The notes below the pieces were generated by a model. That model was not told the DNA's origin, made no database searches, and saw only the letters and a list, made by a program, of their open reading frames with translations. A DNA stretch of 64,000 nucleotides from Deinococcales bacterium. Its GTDB lineage: Bacteria; Deinococcota; Deinococci; Deinococcales; JAAFIG01. Within the stretch, counting starts at the first letter, position 1; every line of letters begins with the position of its first letter. Positions 1-9,060 of the stretch are shown piece by piece. The position numbers and the translations under genes are program-made. The stretch covers positions 62,001 through 126,000 of the forward strand of contig JANXTZ010000034.1 in the NCBI GenBank assembly GCA_025352125.1, read 5' to 3'.

Positions 1-478
1 CCGCGTGCAACCATGCCGTGTCAAGCTCGAGCTTGACGCTGGGTGCTCGGCTGGCGATGACATCGAGCGCGGGAATGCCGTTCACGGTTTCGGTCAGTTC
101 GTGATCGTGGTTGTGATAGGCGTACTGGAGTCCCTGGGCGTTGCAGGCTTGGGCGTGACGCTCGAGGGCGTCTGCGATCTGCTCCCAGGTTTGGTGATCG
201 TTTGCTTTTGACCAGGCACACACGAGAATGCCCACCCCAATTTCTTTGGCTCGAGCAATCTGCCCGTCAAGGTCGGCTTCGAGGGTGTCAAAAGTCACGT
301 GGGCGGCGACGGGTGTTAAGTTCAGACGCGTTAGAATGGCTTTGGTGTCGCTGGCGCTTTTGTGCGCCCCGAACAGTTCGATGCCCGTCACGCCCATCGC
401 GGCAACTTTGGCGAGTGTGCCTTCAAAATCGTGCTCGAGTTCGTTGCGCAGTCCGTAAATTTGCATTCCAATCTTCAT
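1..478 (-). CDS. Sugar phosphate isomerase/epimerase (xylose-isomerase-like TIM barrel), 3' end outside the window
   Basis: The 159 residues visible begin MKIGMQIYGLRNELEHDF and continue through a GIELFG strand, AAHVTFDTLE and YHNHDHEL to KLELDTAW. This is the signature of the AP-endonuclease-2/xylose-isomerase-like family (IolE/IolI/hydroxypyruvate isomerase relatives), in which the YHNHDHE and ELDTAW segments carry metal ligands and acidic catalytic residues. The start ATG (478-476) lies 9 bp after the stop of the upstream dehydrogenase, so the two genes are almost certainly co-transcribed. Such epimerase-dehydrogenase pairs act together on inositol or keto-sugars. The exact substrate cannot be read from sequence, and the C-terminus is beyond base 1. 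Confidence 0.88.
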   Translation of the reverse strand, partial: MKIGMQIYGLRNELEHDFEGTLAKVAAMGVTGIELFGAHKSASDTKAILTRLNLTPVAAHVTFDTLEADLDGQIARAKEIGVGILVCAWSKANDHQTWEQIADALERHAQACNAQGLQYAYHNHDHELTETVNGIPALDVIASRAPSVKLELDTAWLHA

Positions 479-487
479 GATTTCACC

Positions 488-1573
488 TCAAAAAATTTCA
501 TTTTCCCCAAGTGGGGCGGGTTGGGCGGGTTTGGATAGGATGTCAACAAAACGGGATTCCTGGGCGGCAGTCAGGACGCCGTGCATGACCTCGAGCGCGT
601 GAAATGCCAGTTCGCCGCTGGCGCGGTGTGCTCGAGATTCGCCAAAAGCTTTCATCATGTCGGCGACGCCCAAGCCCCTGGTGTTTTCAGAGTACGGGCG
701 CGTGATCGGCACGTCATGCCAATCGTATTTGGTGTCGCGGGTTTGTAGGACGCCCGTGAAATTGTTCGGGTCGTTGACCAGCAACGCGCCCTGCGACCCC
801 ATGATTTCGATGTTCGGCGCACTGCCCTGCATGGCATCAAAACTCATGGTCAAAGTTGCCAGCATTCCCGCGCCAAACTCGAGCACGCCCGCAATGTGCG
901 TGGGGGTTTCAACGGTGATCTGCTGTCCTTTTTTTGGTCCGCTGCCGACCGTGCGGGTCGCATGGGTGATTCTGGCGTTGGCGGTCACGCGTTTCACCGC
1001 GCCGAACAAATGCACCAGTGCCGTGATGTAATAGGGTCCCATGTCAAACAGGGGTCCCGCGCCGCGTTTGAAGAAAAACTCGGGGTCTGGATGCCAGGCT
1101 TCAGGACCTCTAGACACCATCATGGCGTGAGCACCAACCGCCTGCCCAATCGTGCCAGCGTCCAGCACCGCTCGAGCGGTCTGCAAACCCGCGCCCAAGA
1201 AGGTATCGGGCGCACAACCGACGCGCAAGTTTTTGGATGCTGCCAGCTCGAGCATTTTTCGGGCGTCCTCGAGTTCAATCGAGAGCGGTTTCTCGTTGTA
1301 AACATGCTTGCCAGCGCCCAGTGCAGCCAGACCAATATCGCCGTGCGCCGCCGGAATCGTCAGGTTCACGATCACATCGACATCGGACGCCAGCATCTCC
1401 TCGACGCTCAGAGCCAATGCCACACCAAATTCTTCGGCTTTGGTTTTGGCGCGGTTCAAGTCCAAATCCGCGACGGCGCTGACAATGAGGTTCTCGAAGC
1501 TGGGCAGGTTTTTCAGGTAGATGCCGCTGATGTTACCGCAACCAACGATGCCAACTTTATGTATCAAACTCAT
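488..1573 (-). CDS. Gfo/Idh/MocA family NAD(P)-dependent oxidoreductase
   Basis: This 361-residue protein opens with a Rossmann fold (VGIVGCGNISGIYLKNL, GxGxxxG at residues 8-16). It continues with the family EKP motif (YNEKPLSIELEDAR, near residue 95) and a C-terminal alpha/beta domain including GPLFDMGPYYI, where Asp and Tyr line the sugar site. Length is typical. Family members oxidise or reduce inositols, glucosides and keto-sugars. It lies directly upstream of the epimerase at 1-478 and 113 bp downstream of a BMP binding protein, with a terminator between them, so it should have its own promoter. The product probably acts in the cytosol on a sugar imported by the nearby transporter; the substrate is unknown. 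Confidence 0.9.
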   Translation of the reverse strand: MSLIHKVGIVGCGNISGIYLKNLPSFENLIVSAVADLDLNRAKTKAEEFGVALALSVEEMLASDVDVIVNLTIPAAHGDIGLAALGAGKHVYNEKPLSIELEDARKMLELAASKNLRVGCAPDTFLGAGLQTARAVLDAGTIGQAVGAHAMMVSRGPEAWHPDPEFFFKRGAGPLFDMGPYYITALVHLFGAVKRVTANARITHATRTVGSGPKKGQQITVETPTHIAGVLEFGAGMLATLTMSFDAMQGSAPNIEIMGSQGALLVNDPNNFTGVLQTRDTKYDWHDVPITRPYSENTRGLGVADMMKAFGESRAHRASGELAFHALEVMHGVLTAAQESRFVDILSKPAQPAPLGENEIF

Positions 1574-1640
1574 AGGTTTTTAGTCTAACGCAAGATAAAG
1601 CGTAAAGCTTGTAAAGCCAACTTGGTTTCCCGAAGCCACA

Positions 1641-1668
1641 AAAAAGAGCACCCTAAAATTGGGTGCTC
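1641..1668 (-). terminator. Rho-independent terminator after the BMP binding-protein gene
   Basis: An 8-bp perfect stem GAGCACCC / GGGTGCTC (1646-1653 and 1661-1668) with a 7-nt loop is followed on the minus strand by a run of T (complement of the A-run at 1641-1645). It lies 18 bp beyond the stop codon at 1687. Confidence 0.85.
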
Positions 1669-1686
1669 CGCTCGAGGTTTGAAAAC

Positions 1687-2835
1687 TTATTTGGGTTCGT
1701 TTTCCCACTGTCCAACCACGCCAGGGGCAGCCCACTCGAGGCTGGTCAACTCGCCTGGATTGAGGGTTTTGCCGGCTGCGACCCGAACCACGCCTTTGCG
1801 GTCTTTGATTGGACCGGTGTAGGGATCAAAGTTTGGTTTGGCTTTGCTCATTTGGGCAAGGCGCGTCATGATCAGGTTGTAGACACTGACCTTGCCGACC
1901 ATCTTGGCTTTCAAGGCATCGACGAAAAGTGGGTTGACAACGTTTTTATCGTCATAACCGACTTTGACGGCTTTCTTGGAGAGCAACCACCAGTAATCGA
2001 CATCTTGCAAGTTCTTGCTGGTGTACTTGCCAGCAACCACGTTCTTCATGAAGTCGATGTAAATTTTTGACCAGTCCACAATCTGACCGGAAACCACGGT
2101 TTTGGGACCAAATTGACCCATTGGGGTGTAATGCCCGAACGACAGCACGCCTTTTTTGTCGGCGGTCTGCACCACGGTCGGGGTGTCCTCGGTGAATGCC
2201 ATCGCGTCAACACCCTCAGAGATTAAAGCCTCGGCGGCTTCCTTGGCGGCGGCAGGGTTAAACCAGGCGTTGATCCAGCGCACATTCACGGTTGCTTTGG
2301 GATTCACAGCTCGAGCGCCCATCGCAAAGGCGTTGATGTGACGTTTGACCTCGGAGACTGGAAACGCGCCGACATAACCAAGTTTGCCCGATTTGGTCAG
2401 TGCGCCTGCCATCATGCCGTTCAGGTAATAGACCTGATAAAAATCTGCCATGTAAGTTGCCATGTTGGGGTTGCGTTTGTAACCCGAGGCGTGCGCGAAA
2501 ATCACGTCAGGGTATTTTTTGGCGGCTTCAAGCGTGCCGTCCATGTAACCGAAGCTGGTGGTGAAGACCACTTTCGCGCCATCTTTGACAACCTTATCCA
2601 AAAACGGTCCCGCCTGACCTTCGGGCACAGATTCGACCGTGATGCTTTCAACGCCAGGAACGGCTTTTTGCATCTCGAGCCTGGCTTGTTCGTGGGCATA
2701 CGTCCAACCGTAATCGCCGACGGGTCCAATGTAGATAAAGGCTGCTTTGATCTTGGCATTTTGCGCACTGCTGGTGACCAGACCTGTGCCGACCAGTGCG
2801 AGCGCCGCCAAACCGAGTTTTATGCCGTTCTTCAT
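1687..2835 (-). CDS. BMP (PnrA-like) family ABC transporter substrate-binding protein
   Basis: The 382-residue product starts MKNGIKLGLAALALVGTG with a secretion signal ending near TSSAQN. It then shows the basic-membrane-protein fold: IGPVGDYGWTYAHEQ, VFTTSFGYMD, DFYQVYYLNGMMAGALT, GYVGAFPVSEV and DAMAFTEDTPTVVQ. This family binds nucleosides or related solutes and normally pairs with a dedicated ATPase and two permeases. None of those partners lies beside it here. The start at 2835 is preferred over an upstream in-frame ATG because GGAGG sits 8 bases before it and the signal peptide begins there. There is no lipobox cysteine. A terminator follows. The gene is divergent from lacI and may share its regulation. 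Confidence 0.88.
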   Translation of the reverse strand: MKNGIKLGLAALALVGTGLVTSSAQNAKIKAAFIYIGPVGDYGWTYAHEQARLEMQKAVPGVESITVESVPEGQAGPFLDKVVKDGAKVVFTTSFGYMDGTLEAAKKYPDVIFAHASGYKRNPNMATYMADFYQVYYLNGMMAGALTKSGKLGYVGAFPVSEVKRHINAFAMGARAVNPKATVNVRWINAWFNPAAAKEAAEALISEGVDAMAFTEDTPTVVQTADKKGVLSFGHYTPMGQFGPKTVVSGQIVDWSKIYIDFMKNVVAGKYTSKNLQDVDYWWLLSKKAVKVGYDDKNVVNPLFVDALKAKMVGKVSVYNLIMTRLAQMSKAKPNFDPYTGPIKDRKGVVRVAAGKTLNPGELTSLEWAAPGVVGQWENEPK

Positions 2836-2980
2836 ACCCAACCTCCAAAAACACTTCAGGACAACTCGAGATGGTGAAGGCTCGGGCTGTGTGAGAGTGT
2901 GAACGCCCCCCTCATGGAACGTTAACCCCTCCAATTGTACCTGTCTGGATGGCTGGCGTATAGGGTGGTGCGGGTCTGAC

Positions 2981-3021
2981 TTGACACTCTGAACGGGACA
3001 GTTTGATTCAATTTAGTAAAT
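2981..3021 (+). promoter_or_regulatory. lacI promoter with overlapping operator
   Basis: TTGACA (2981-2986) is a consensus -35, with a weak -10 near 3003-3009. The palindrome ATTTAGTAAAT (3011-3021, single central base) lies over the expected start of transcription. The same 11-mer recurs at 4045-4055 and, as its complement, at 4318-4328 in front of the transporter genes. The simplest reading is an autoregulatory LacI operator. It also implies that an in-frame TTG at 3003 cannot be the start codon. Confidence 0.6.
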
Positions 3022-3062
3022 GGATTGCCAACTGCATGAAAAGACTTGTAGACTTTCCGGAC

Positions 3063-4064
3063 ATGCGAACTGTTGAAACCAACTTGGTCACCATGCGTGA
3101 CATTGCCGATCTTGCGGGGGTTTCGCCTGGGACTGTCTCGAGGGCACTCAAAAACCAGGGTGGGCTGACCGAACAGACGCGCCAACTGATCTTGCGTTGT
3201 GCCTCCGAACTTGGTTACAACGCGCTCAACCTGCGCTCGAACAAGCTCAAGCGCGTGGGGTTTTTAACCTCAAGGTTGCCGAATTTGACCATCAATCCGT
3301 TCTATGCCCCGATCTTGCACGGGGTCGAAGATGCTTGCCACGACGAGGAAATTGCACTGTCCTACATTTCACTCCGTCCTGGCGAACGCGTGAACGAAAT
3401 TGTGCGCCGTCACGAAGCCGATGGTTTGTTGTGCGTGGGGCACATTGAACCCCGCCTGCTCGAGCGGATTGCTGCGCTGGGTTTGCCGTTTGTGCTGGTC
3501 GATCACTGGGTCGAGGGCATTCCCAGCGTCAACATTGACAACTCGGGCGGCGCTGACCAAGCCGTTCGGCACTTGATTGGGCAAGGTTACAAACGAATCG
3601 CCTTTATTGGTGACACCAGCCAGTATCCGATCAAAAAACGGCTGTTCAGCTTCAGGCACACACTTTTCGAGGCGGGGATTTTGACCGATCCAACGCTCGA
3701 GGTTGCCCCTGAAACACCCTACACCCGCGCCGGAACCCAAGCCGCCGTGCACCGCTTGCTAAGTTCAAAACCGCGCCCCGAAGCCTTTTTTATTCCCAAT
3801 GACGAGTCGGCACTCTGGGCAATCCAAATCTGTCTCGATGCGGGGCTGCGCGTCCCCGAAGACATTGCCATCGTTGGTTTTGACGACATTTATGCCGCCG
3901 CCCACGCCATTCCATCCTTGACCACCGTGCGGGTGGACAAAGAAATGCTGGGACGCACCGGTCTCGAGTTGCTGCTGTCGCGCAACCTGACCGAGGTCGT
4001 GGTGGAAACCGAATTGGTCGTGCGCGGCAGTACCATGACTTTGAATTTAGTAAATAGTAACTAA
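3063..4064 (+). CDS. LacI family transcriptional regulator
   Basis: The N-terminus carries the LacI helix-turn-helix (VTMRDIADLAGVSPGTVSRA) and a hinge with LNLRSNKLKRVGF. A periplasmic-binding-protein-like effector domain follows, with VLVDHWVEGIPSVNIDNSGG, AFIGDTSQYP, FFIPNDESALWAIQ and VGFDDIYAAAH. At about 333 residues it has family length. Starts at 3036, 3063 and 3093 are all possible and none has a clear Shine-Dalgarno; 3063 leaves the usual few residues before the HTH. It is divergent from the BMP gene and upstream of the sugar ABC operon. The repeated ATTTAGTAAAT palindrome before both lacI and the transporter suggests it represses both until its sugar ligand binds. Confidence 0.9.
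   Translation: MRTVETNLVTMRDIADLAGVSPGTVSRALKNQGGLTEQTRQLILRCASELGYNALNLRSNKLKRVGFLTSRLPNLTINPFYAPILHGVEDACHDEEIALSYISLRPGERVNEIVRRHEADGLLCVGHIEPRLLERIAALGLPFVLVDHWVEGIPSVNIDNSGGADQAVRHLIGQGYKRIAFIGDTSQYPIKKRLFSFRHTLFEAGILTDPTLEVAPETPYTRAGTQAAVHRLLSSKPRPEAFFIPNDESALWAIQICLDAGLRVPEDIAIVGFDDIYAAAHAIPSLTTVRVDKEMLGRTGLELLLSRNLTEVVVETELVVRGSTMTLNLVNSN
4045..4055. promoter_or_regulatory. Second copy of the putative LacI operator inside the end of lacI
   Basis: ATTTAGTAAAT occurs within the last codons of lacI and is followed by ACTAAA, which pairs with the TTTAGT half. With the operators at 3011 and 4318 it could allow a looped repression complex spanning lacI. This is inferred from sequence identity only. 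Confidence 0.4.
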
Positions 4065-4455
4065 ATCCAGAGCACTTTGCGGTACTCGAGTAAATTCAAC
4101 ACGTGATTTACCCATATAAGACAATATTTTTTCAGTATAAACATGGCATTGACTTGCGGTCTTGCAGGTTTTGTTTTACCCACGCATCTTGAAGTCAGAT
4201 TTGCTCGAGATACCTCAAAAAAGTGCTTTTGGGATTGCATAAACCAGGCAATGCAGTATTTTCTGATCTCCAAAAACTTGACATCAGACCCAGCCTGAGT
4301 TAGGCTTTTTTCAAGCAATTTACTAAATAACGATCCAAGGTTTTCTCGAGCGTTCAGCGCTGGGGAATGACGATTCCAGGCATGTCTGGGGGAATCTGTG
4401 AAGACAAGAATGGTTCAAGACGCTGCCACGACACATTCATTCGGGGTCAATCTGT
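4065..4455 (+). promoter_or_regulatory. Intergenic regulatory region of the sugar ABC operon
   Basis: This 391-bp gap holds a good promoter: TTGACA at 4278-4283, a 17-bp spacer and TAGGCT at 4301-4306. The complementary operator ATTTACTAAAT sits just downstream at 4318-4328, where a bound repressor would block initiation. The rest shows no convincing gene. Roughly 140 bases of untranslated leader separate the promoter from the first permease. Confidence 0.6.
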
Positions 4456-5367
4456 ATGGTTAGGGCGAATTTGCCTGCGCAATCAACCGGGCAGCAAAGC
4501 TTTGTTCACAAACACGCCGCCACCTTGGCGGTCGTGCCAGTTTTGCTGATCGCGCTTTTTTTCTATTTTGGCTCCACCATCTGGTCGGTGGTGATGTCGT
4601 TCACCGCCAGCAAAATATTCCCCGACATGACCTTCGTTGGCTTGCGTCAGTACGCTCGGTTGTTCAACGACAACCTTTGGTACATGTCGCTCGAGAATCT
4701 GGCATTGTTTGCCCTGGGCAGTCTTGGCAGCCTGGTTTTGGGTTTTGTTTTGTCGGTGCTGCTCGACAACAATTCGGCGGGCGAGGGTGCGTTCCGAACC
4801 ATTTACCTGTACCCGATGGCGGTCTCGCTGATTATTACGGGTTTGGTCTGGCAATGGTTGTTCAACCCGAGCTTGGGTTTGCAACAATTCTTTCGTGACC
4901 TTGGCTTCAAGGATTTTGTTTTCAACTGGGTCGGTGACAAGAACAAAGTCATGTACGCCATTATTCTGGCATCCGTCTGGCAGAGCACCGGTTTTTACAT
5001 GGTGTTGTGCTCGGCGGGTTTAAAAGGCATCGACACCGAAGTCTGGCAGGCGAGCCGCATCGACGGCATCTCAAAACTGAGAATGTACCTCGAGGTGATC
5101 ATCCCGATGATGAAATTCACGTTCATCACCAGTTTTGTGCTGCTCTCCATCGGGGCGGTCAAGGCATACGACATCATCGTTGCCATGACCAACGGCGGAC
5201 CTGGAGGACATTCGATCATGCCCTCCTATTACATCGTGGACATGTACACCAATCGGCGGTTTATCGCGCTGGGCGCGGCGGGTTCGACGGTGCTGCTCTT
5301 GATCGTCGCCGCGTTTTTTGTGCTGATCGGCGTCATCAATTATGCTTTAAGAAAGCGGGAATCCTGA
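4456..5367 (+). CDS. Carbohydrate ABC transporter permease (CUT1, MalF-like)
   Basis: The 303-residue membrane protein has about six transmembrane helices, beginning AATLAVVPVLLIALFFYFGS and ending VLLLIVAAFFVLIGVINYAL. The EAA-type cytoplasmic loop (EVWQASRIDGISKLRMYLEVIIP, near residue 195) docks on the ATPase. It is the first gene of permease-permease-ATPase-binding protein. Its stop is 1 bp before the next start, so the two permeases are translationally linked. Expression probably depends on the LacI-controlled promoter at 4278. The start has only a weak GGGG upstream. Confidence 0.92.
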   Translation: MVRANLPAQSTGQQSFVHKHAATLAVVPVLLIALFFYFGSTIWSVVMSFTASKIFPDMTFVGLRQYARLFNDNLWYMSLENLALFALGSLGSLVLGFVLSVLLDNNSAGEGAFRTIYLYPMAVSLIITGLVWQWLFNPSLGLQQFFRDLGFKDFVFNWVGDKNKVMYAIILASVWQSTGFYMVLCSAGLKGIDTEVWQASRIDGISKLRMYLEVIIPMMKFTFITSFVLLSIGAVKAYDIIVAMTNGGPGGHSIMPSYYIVDMYTNRRFIALGAAGSTVLLLIVAAFFVLIGVINYALRKRES

Positions 5368-5368
5368 G

Positions 5369-6274
5369 ATGCGGATTGCGCCCCAGATTCAAAGCTTGAT
5401 CGCTTTTCCCAACAAGATACCGCCCAAGAATCCCATCTCGAGAGGCGCAGCGTTTGTGGTGCTGGTGTTTTTTGCCTTGCTGTTTGCCGTGCCGCTCTAC
5501 GTCATGATCGTGACCTCGCTCAAGTCGATGGACGAGATTCGTTTGGGACATATTTTTGCCCTGCCAGTCGCCCCGAGCTTTGATGCCTGGGACACCGCCT
5601 GGAACAAAGCCGCCAGCGGTTTCACCAACACGGGTTTGAAGTCAGGGTTCTGGAATTCGGTGTTTATTTTGTTGCCGAGTCTGGCAATGTCGGTTTCGAT
5701 CTCCTCGATTTGCGGTTATGCCCTGGCGTGCTGGAATGTCAAGGTTGGCAATTTGCTGCTCTCACTCTTGCTGGTTTGCGCTTTTATTCCGTTTCCAATC
5801 ATCATGTACCCGCTCATCAAGATCACAGTGTTTTTAAAGATTTACAGCACCTCGTTTGGCGTTTCGGTGGTGCACACCATTCTGGCATTGCCGATTTTGA
5901 CCATGATCTTCAAAAACTTTTTTTCCTCGATTCCCACCGACCTCATCAAAGCCGCGCGGATTGATGGCGGGCGTTTTCTGGGCACGTTTTTTCATGTGGT
6001 CTTGCCACTTTCACCAAACATCATGATCGTGGTGGCAATCATGCAAATCACGGGCATCTGGAACGATTTTTTGGTCGGGCTGACCTTCGGCAACGTTCAG
6101 GCGTTCCCGATGACGGTGAATCTGAACAACATCACCCAAACCCAGACGGGCGTGCGGGTTTACAACGTGTACATGGCGGCGGCATTGCTGACCGCAATTC
6201 CGCCATTGGTAATTTATTTCATCTCTGGAAAACTCTTCATCCGTGGCATCACCGCAGGGGCTTTGAAAGGTTAA
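5369..6274 (+). CDS. Carbohydrate ABC transporter permease (CUT1, MalG-like)
   Basis: The 301-residue partner permease has a first membrane segment AAFVVLVFFALLFAVPLYVM, the EAA loop as DLIKAARIDGGRFLGTFFHVVLP (near residue 190), and a C-terminal helix before KLFIRGITAGALKG. That C-terminal GxxxGALKG end is common in glucose/mannose-type CUT1 permeases. It forms a heterodimer with the protein encoded at 4456. It is separated from the ATPase gene by a 288-bp gap that contains a REP-like repeat, so ATPase and binding protein may partly depend on their own promoter or on read-through. Confidence 0.92.
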   Translation: MRIAPQIQSLIAFPNKIPPKNPISRGAAFVVLVFFALLFAVPLYVMIVTSLKSMDEIRLGHIFALPVAPSFDAWDTAWNKAASGFTNTGLKSGFWNSVFILLPSLAMSVSISSICGYALACWNVKVGNLLLSLLLVCAFIPFPIIMYPLIKITVFLKIYSTSFGVSVVHTILALPILTMIFKNFFSSIPTDLIKAARIDGGRFLGTFFHVVLPLSPNIMIVVAIMQITGIWNDFLVGLTFGNVQAFPMTVNLNNITQTQTGVRVYNVYMAAALLTAIPPLVIYFISGKLFIRGITAGALKG

Positions 6275-6318
6275 GAATCTCGAGCTTTGGACGCTTGAGA
6301 AAAACAGTGGGGTGCGCC

Positions 6319-6394
6319 TCTTGATCCTAAACATGCACCTTCTTGCTTATAAGACAGCACCTCACGGGCTATTCGCGCTTCGGGCAGGATTGCC
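6319..6394 (-). repeat. Diverged copy of a 73-bp REP-like element (copy 3)
   Basis: This stretch matches the element at 14189-14261 and, in the same orientation, the one at 30743-30815. Shared blocks include TGCACCTTCTTG, a second GCACCTCA and a TTCG-rich tail. It lies inside the ABC operon between the second permease and the ATPase gene. Just downstream a GC-rich hairpin (GGTGCGC-gag-GCGCACC, 6424-6440) can also pair with GGGTGCGCCTC near 6309-6319. Confidence 0.55.
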
Positions 6395-6562
6395 TCTTGA
6401 CCTTTAAAACAGCAGTGATTGACGGTGCGCGAGGCGCACCCCCCTACTGGCGCGTCCAGGTCAAATTGGTGGGTATCTCGAGTTTTAAATCATTCGCCAG
6501 ACGAGAATTTTACTGACCAAATTAAGGCAGACAGATCACCACATCAGAACTAAGGAGCACGA

Positions 6563-7651
6563 ATGGCGCAAGTTGCAGTCAAGCATCTGGACAAGGTTTA
6601 TCAGGGGAATACCCATATCCTCAAAGACCTGAGCCTCGAGATTGATTCGGGCGAGTTTCTGGTGTTGTTGGGTCCCTCGGGTTGCGGCAAATCGACGCTG
6701 TTAAATTGCATCGCGGGGCTGCTCGATGTCGAGGGCGGCAGGGTCGAAATTGACGGCAAGGATGTGACCAACAGCGATCCTTCCGAGCGCGGTATTGCCA
6801 TGGTCTTTCAGTCTTACGCGCTGTATCCGACCAAAACGGTGTACGGCAACATGGCGTTTAACTTGCGCATGAAGCGGAAAAGCAAAGAATTTATCGACCA
6901 GAAAGTCAAAGAAACCGCCGAACTCTTGCAAATTTCCGAGCTGCTGGACCGCAAACCAGCCACCCTCTCGGGCGGGCAACGCCAACGCGCCGCCATCGGA
7001 CGCGCCCTGGTGCGTGACGCGGCGGTCTGTCTGTTTGACGAGCCGCTCTCGAATCTGGACGCCAAACTGCGCACCGAAATGCGCATTGAGCTGAAAAAAC
7101 TTCACAAAAAAATCAAGAGCACCTTCATTTACGTGACCCACGATCAGGTCGAAGCCATGACACTGGCAACCCGCATCGCGGTCATGGACGCGGGCAGGTT
7201 CTCGCAAATTTCGACCCCAGACGAACTGTACGAGCGCCCCGCCAACGTTTTTGTGGCGCGGTTTATTGGTTCGCCCGCCATGAATTTTATTTACGGCACA
7301 ATTTCCTTCGAGTCAGGCATCAACGTCATCAGCCACGATGGGATTCGGTTTGACATCTCGAGTTACCCGTTTTTGACTAAACCCCAAAACGGACAGCGCG
7401 TCATTTTGGGCGTGCGTCCAGAATTGTTTCACCGTGCCACCTCGGACGCGAAATCTTACTCGACCCTGCTCAACATTGTCGAACCCCTGGGGGCGAACGT
7501 GCTGTGCTACTGCCAGCTTGGCAAGAGCGACATCGTTGCCAGCCTCAACCCTTCAGACCTTGCAGGCGTGCAGACCGACGAGGAATTGAAACTCGAGATT
7601 GACCTCTCAAAAGTCTCGGTCTTTGACGAAGCCAGCTCGCTTCGGCTCTAA
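6563..7651 (+). CDS. Sugar ABC transporter ATP-binding protein (UgpC/MsmK/MalK-like)
   Basis: The 362-residue ATPase shows Walker A GPSGCGKST (residue 37), the Q-loop VFQSYALYP, signature LSGGQRQRAAIGRAL, Walker B VCLFDEPLSNLDAKLR and the switch YVTHDQVEAMTLA. A C-terminal TOBE-type regulatory domain follows from about residue 240. The usual YPHMTV after the Q-loop reads YPTKTV here, which is a mild departure. AAGGAG precedes the ATG by 7 bases. It energises the two permeases at 4456-6274. ATPases of this subfamily sometimes serve several transporters, so it could also power permeases elsewhere. Confidence 0.95.
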   Translation: MAQVAVKHLDKVYQGNTHILKDLSLEIDSGEFLVLLGPSGCGKSTLLNCIAGLLDVEGGRVEIDGKDVTNSDPSERGIAMVFQSYALYPTKTVYGNMAFNLRMKRKSKEFIDQKVKETAELLQISELLDRKPATLSGGQRQRAAIGRALVRDAAVCLFDEPLSNLDAKLRTEMRIELKKLHKKIKSTFIYVTHDQVEAMTLATRIAVMDAGRFSQISTPDELYERPANVFVARFIGSPAMNFIYGTISFESGINVISHDGIRFDISSYPFLTKPQNGQRVILGVRPELFHRATSDAKSYSTLLNIVEPLGANVLCYCQLGKSDIVASLNPSDLAGVQTDEELKLEIDLSKVSVFDEASSLRL

Positions 7652-7704
7652 ATTTTGGTGACCTCCGACCTGTGTCGGATTGAAAAAGTCATAAGGAGGA
7701 TGGT

Positions 7705-8961
7705 ATGAAAAAAGTCGTGATACTCGGTACAGTTTTGGTGGCGGCAACAGCAGTTGTCGCCTCGAGCTTCGCCCAGCAAAAACCGCTCGGCGAACTGGTG
7801 GTGTTCAACAACTGGTCTTCAGACGCCGAGATTGGAGCGCTCAACGTCGTGCGCAACGCCTTTCAAGCCCAAGGAGGTAAATGGACGGACATCACCATTG
7901 CCCACGACACCGGCGCAAGCATTCCGCTGATCAACATGTTGACCGGCGGCAACCCACCCGATGTGTTCATTGAAAGCAACGCCGGCTTGCGGCGCGAACT
8001 CTTCAAACAGGGTTTGCTGAACGATTTCACTGCCTATTACAACTCGCTCAAAATCGACAAGTACATCCCGCCAGCCGTCAAGGACGCGATGACGGTGGAC
8101 GGCAAGATACTCAGTGCGCCATTGGCAATTCATATTGTCGGCACCGTGTTCTGGAATGTTGCCGCCGCGAAAAAAGCGGGCGTCAATCCCAAATCCTGGA
8201 AGAGCATGGACGCCATGTTCGGTGACTTTGCCAAGATCAGAAAAGCCGGCATCATCCCGTTGGCGATAGGGGCACAAAAGTGGCAACTCGAGTACCTGCT
8301 CGGCTCAATGATGGTTGAGGTCTCGGGCAGCCTGTACGATGACATTTGCGGACTGAACCCCAAACGAGCCTCGATTGATTCCAAGGACATGCGCCAGGCG
8401 CTGGCCTACTTCCGCAGAATTCAAAAAGAAGCCGACCCGGGCAGCGCCAACCGCAACTGGAACGACACCACCGCCCTGGTCATGCGCGGCGATGCCCTGA
8501 TGCAACTGCACGGCGACTGGATGAAAGGCGAATTTCTGGCAGCCAAGAAGAAGCTCGGCGTGGACTTTGACACCATGCTCGTGCCTGGTGCGGCTGGCGT
8601 GCAGGTGACCGTGGACGAAGAAACCTTTTTGAAGCCAGCCAACGAAACCAAAAAGAACTCCATCGAAGCCCTGTTTAAAATCATGCTCACCAAGAGCATC
8701 ACCGAGAACTTCAGCGTGATCAAAGGCAGCACCCCAGTTCGACTGGATGCCACCAAAGGCATTGACAAGCACGCCAAACTGGTGCTTGCCGCCCTGAAGA
8801 AACCAGGCTTTGGACACCCAGTTAAAAACATCACCATGGATCAAGATTGGTCGGGCGCTTTTGCAGACTTGGCAGATGCCTTCTGGAACACGCCAGAGAT
8901 GACCGCCGATCAGTTCATCTCGCAAGCCCAAGGGAAGTTTGACGAGGTGTTTAAAAAGTAA
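7705..8961 (+). CDS. Sugar ABC transporter extracellular substrate-binding protein
   Basis: The 418-residue protein begins MKKVVILGTVLVAATAVVAS and has a cleavable signal ending near SFAQQ, with no lipobox cysteine. The mature start GELVVFNNWSSDAEIGALNV, the GGKWTDI and NMLTGGNPPDVF segments, and the later QLHGDWMKGEF resemble the glucose/mannose (GtsA-like) group of CUT1 solute-binding proteins. AAGGAGG lies before the ATG. It is the last gene of the transporter set and is followed by a 308-bp gap containing a hairpin repeat. Substrate assignment to glucose or mannose is by resemblance only. Confidence 0.92.
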   Translation: MKKVVILGTVLVAATAVVASSFAQQKPLGELVVFNNWSSDAEIGALNVVRNAFQAQGGKWTDITIAHDTGASIPLINMLTGGNPPDVFIESNAGLRRELFKQGLLNDFTAYYNSLKIDKYIPPAVKDAMTVDGKILSAPLAIHIVGTVFWNVAAAKKAGVNPKSWKSMDAMFGDFAKIRKAGIIPLAIGAQKWQLEYLLGSMMVEVSGSLYDDICGLNPKRASIDSKDMRQALAYFRRIQKEADPGSANRNWNDTTALVMRGDALMQLHGDWMKGEFLAAKKKLGVDFDTMLVPGAAGVQVTVDEETFLKPANETKKNSIEALFKIMLTKSITENFSVIKGSTPVRLDATKGIDKHAKLVLAALKKPGFGHPVKNITMDQDWSGAFADLADAFWNTPEMTADQFISQAQGKFDEVFKK

Positions 8962-9060
8962 GCTCGAGATATAGTTTAAAACTCGAGTGGCACGTACCTC
9001 GCCATTGATACCGACTTAATCATTCAAGCCATGCTTTTTGTCTGGGCGCAGCCCTGTGCC

